From: Hyperoodon ampullatus
Lineage: Eukaryota > Chordata > Mammalia > Artiodactyla > Ziphiidae
Direction of reading: 5' to 3'
Length of the DNA stretch: 64,000 bases
Assembly (NCBI GenBank): GCA_949752795.1
Contig: OX457074.1
Coordinates: 30,551,980 to 30,615,979, forward strand
The number at the start of each line of letters is the position of its first letter. The first letter of the stretch is position 1. The notes beneath the pieces were generated by a model, which was not told the origin of the DNA, ran no database searches, and worked only from the letters and a program-made list of their open reading frames with translations. A program made the translations under genes and the position numbers. Positions 63,925 to 64,000 of the stretch are shown in pieces.

Positions 63925-64000
63925 ATGTCGGCGGCCAAGGAGAACCCGTGCAGGAAATTCCAGGCCAACATCTTCAACAAGAGCAAGTGTCAGAACTGCT
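63925..64000 (+). CDS. MPRIP: MPRIP, start of coding exon 1 (partial)
   Basis: The visible 25 codons begin MSAAKENPCRKFQANIFNK and continue SKCQNC, which I recognise as the MPRIP (M-RIP, p116RIP) N-terminus. The exon runs off the window one base into codon 26, and no splice donor is seen. The start is chosen because G is at -3, an in-frame TGA at 63847-63849 closes the frame upstream, and the residues match from Met 1. Known of the family: MPRIP is a cytoplasmic scaffold with an actin-binding N-terminal half containing PH domains and a C-terminal coiled coil. The coiled-coil end binds RhoA and the myosin phosphatase subunit MYPT1, bringing the phosphatase to stress fibres. None of those domains lies within the visible residues. 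No disabling change is seen. Expression is probably driven by the CpG-island promoter and may be tuned by two uORFs. Confidence 0.95.
   Translation, partial: MSAAKENPCRKFQANIFNKSKCQNC

Larger units (their letters stand above)
63170..64000 (+). promoter_or_regulatory. MPRIP: MPRIP CpG-island promoter and 5'UTR
   Basis: Dense CpG from about 63170 to the window edge. There is an array of GC boxes (CCCCGCCCCC) at about 63265-63340 and further CCCCGCCC words near 63380 and 63595. Two inverted CCAAT boxes (ATTGG) lie at 63516-63520 and 63559-63563, 43 bases apart. No TATA box is visible, as expected of a broadly expressed gene with dispersed initiation. The start site cannot be fixed from sequence. 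From the motif positions I would place initiation between about 63600 and 63780. Two upstream ORFs lie between there and the coding start. Confidence 0.85.

Overview
This is nuclear DNA from a cetacean, most likely a toothed whale. The window holds 33 recognisable copies of the tRNA-derived CHR SINE family, known from whales, hippos and ruminants. Each has Pol III A- and B-box-like sequence (TGGCGCAGTGG and GGTTCGANCCC types), a deeply diverged or A-rich tail and, in most cases, visible target-site duplications. Ten are a short internally deleted form with a long A-tail, which I associate with odontocetes. The background is ordinary mammalian: L1 fragments, MIR, L2, MLT1 and MER5A fossils, microsatellites and GC-rich single-copy DNA. 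Nothing bacterial or viral was seen.

The only protein-coding gene I can support is at the right edge. Positions 63925-64000 encode the first 25 residues of MPRIP (myosin phosphatase Rho-interacting protein), reading rightwards out of the window. It sits in a CpG island from about 63170, with GC boxes, two inverted CCAAT boxes, no TATA box and two upstream ORFs. One uORF reads through a GGC repeat as seven glycines. An in-frame stop at 63847-63849 supports ATG 63925 as the start. In human the gene upstream of MPRIP is TNFRSF13B, so the other 63 kb is probably the intergenic spacer. I saw no TNFRSF13B exon.

Layout. 1-8.4 kb: plus-strand L1 remains interrupted by eight SINEs, with a single-copy gap at 3.1-4.7 kb. 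8.4-21.8 kb: GC-rich single-copy DNA with MIR/L2 fossils, two SINEs, antisense L1 and a 22-bp minisatellite at 19.2 kb. 21.8-29.2 kb: two antisense L1 bodies, a MER5A and a pair of SINEs stacked in one target site. 29.2-37 kb: single-copy DNA, an orphan CpG island at 30.8-31.45 kb with a CTCF-like motif, and more antisense L1. 37-48.5 kb: an unrecognised short ORF inside old L1, further SINEs, and a long GC-rich stretch at 44.2-48.5 kb. 48.5-52 kb: a dense microsatellite/SINE/L1/MLT1 cluster. 52-63 kb: single-copy DNA with L2, MIR, hAT and L1 fossils and a perfect 60-bp tandem duplication at 61.8 kb. 63.2-64 kb: the MPRIP promoter and first exon.

No operon, defence system, CRISPR array or new gene system was found. 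The points most worth a second look are the polyglycine uORF of MPRIP, the same-site SINE pair, the orphan CpG island, the exact 60-bp duplication and the unrecognised ORF near 37.5 kb. Repeat family names come from recalled consensus sequences, and most repeat edges are accurate only to about 10-30 bases.
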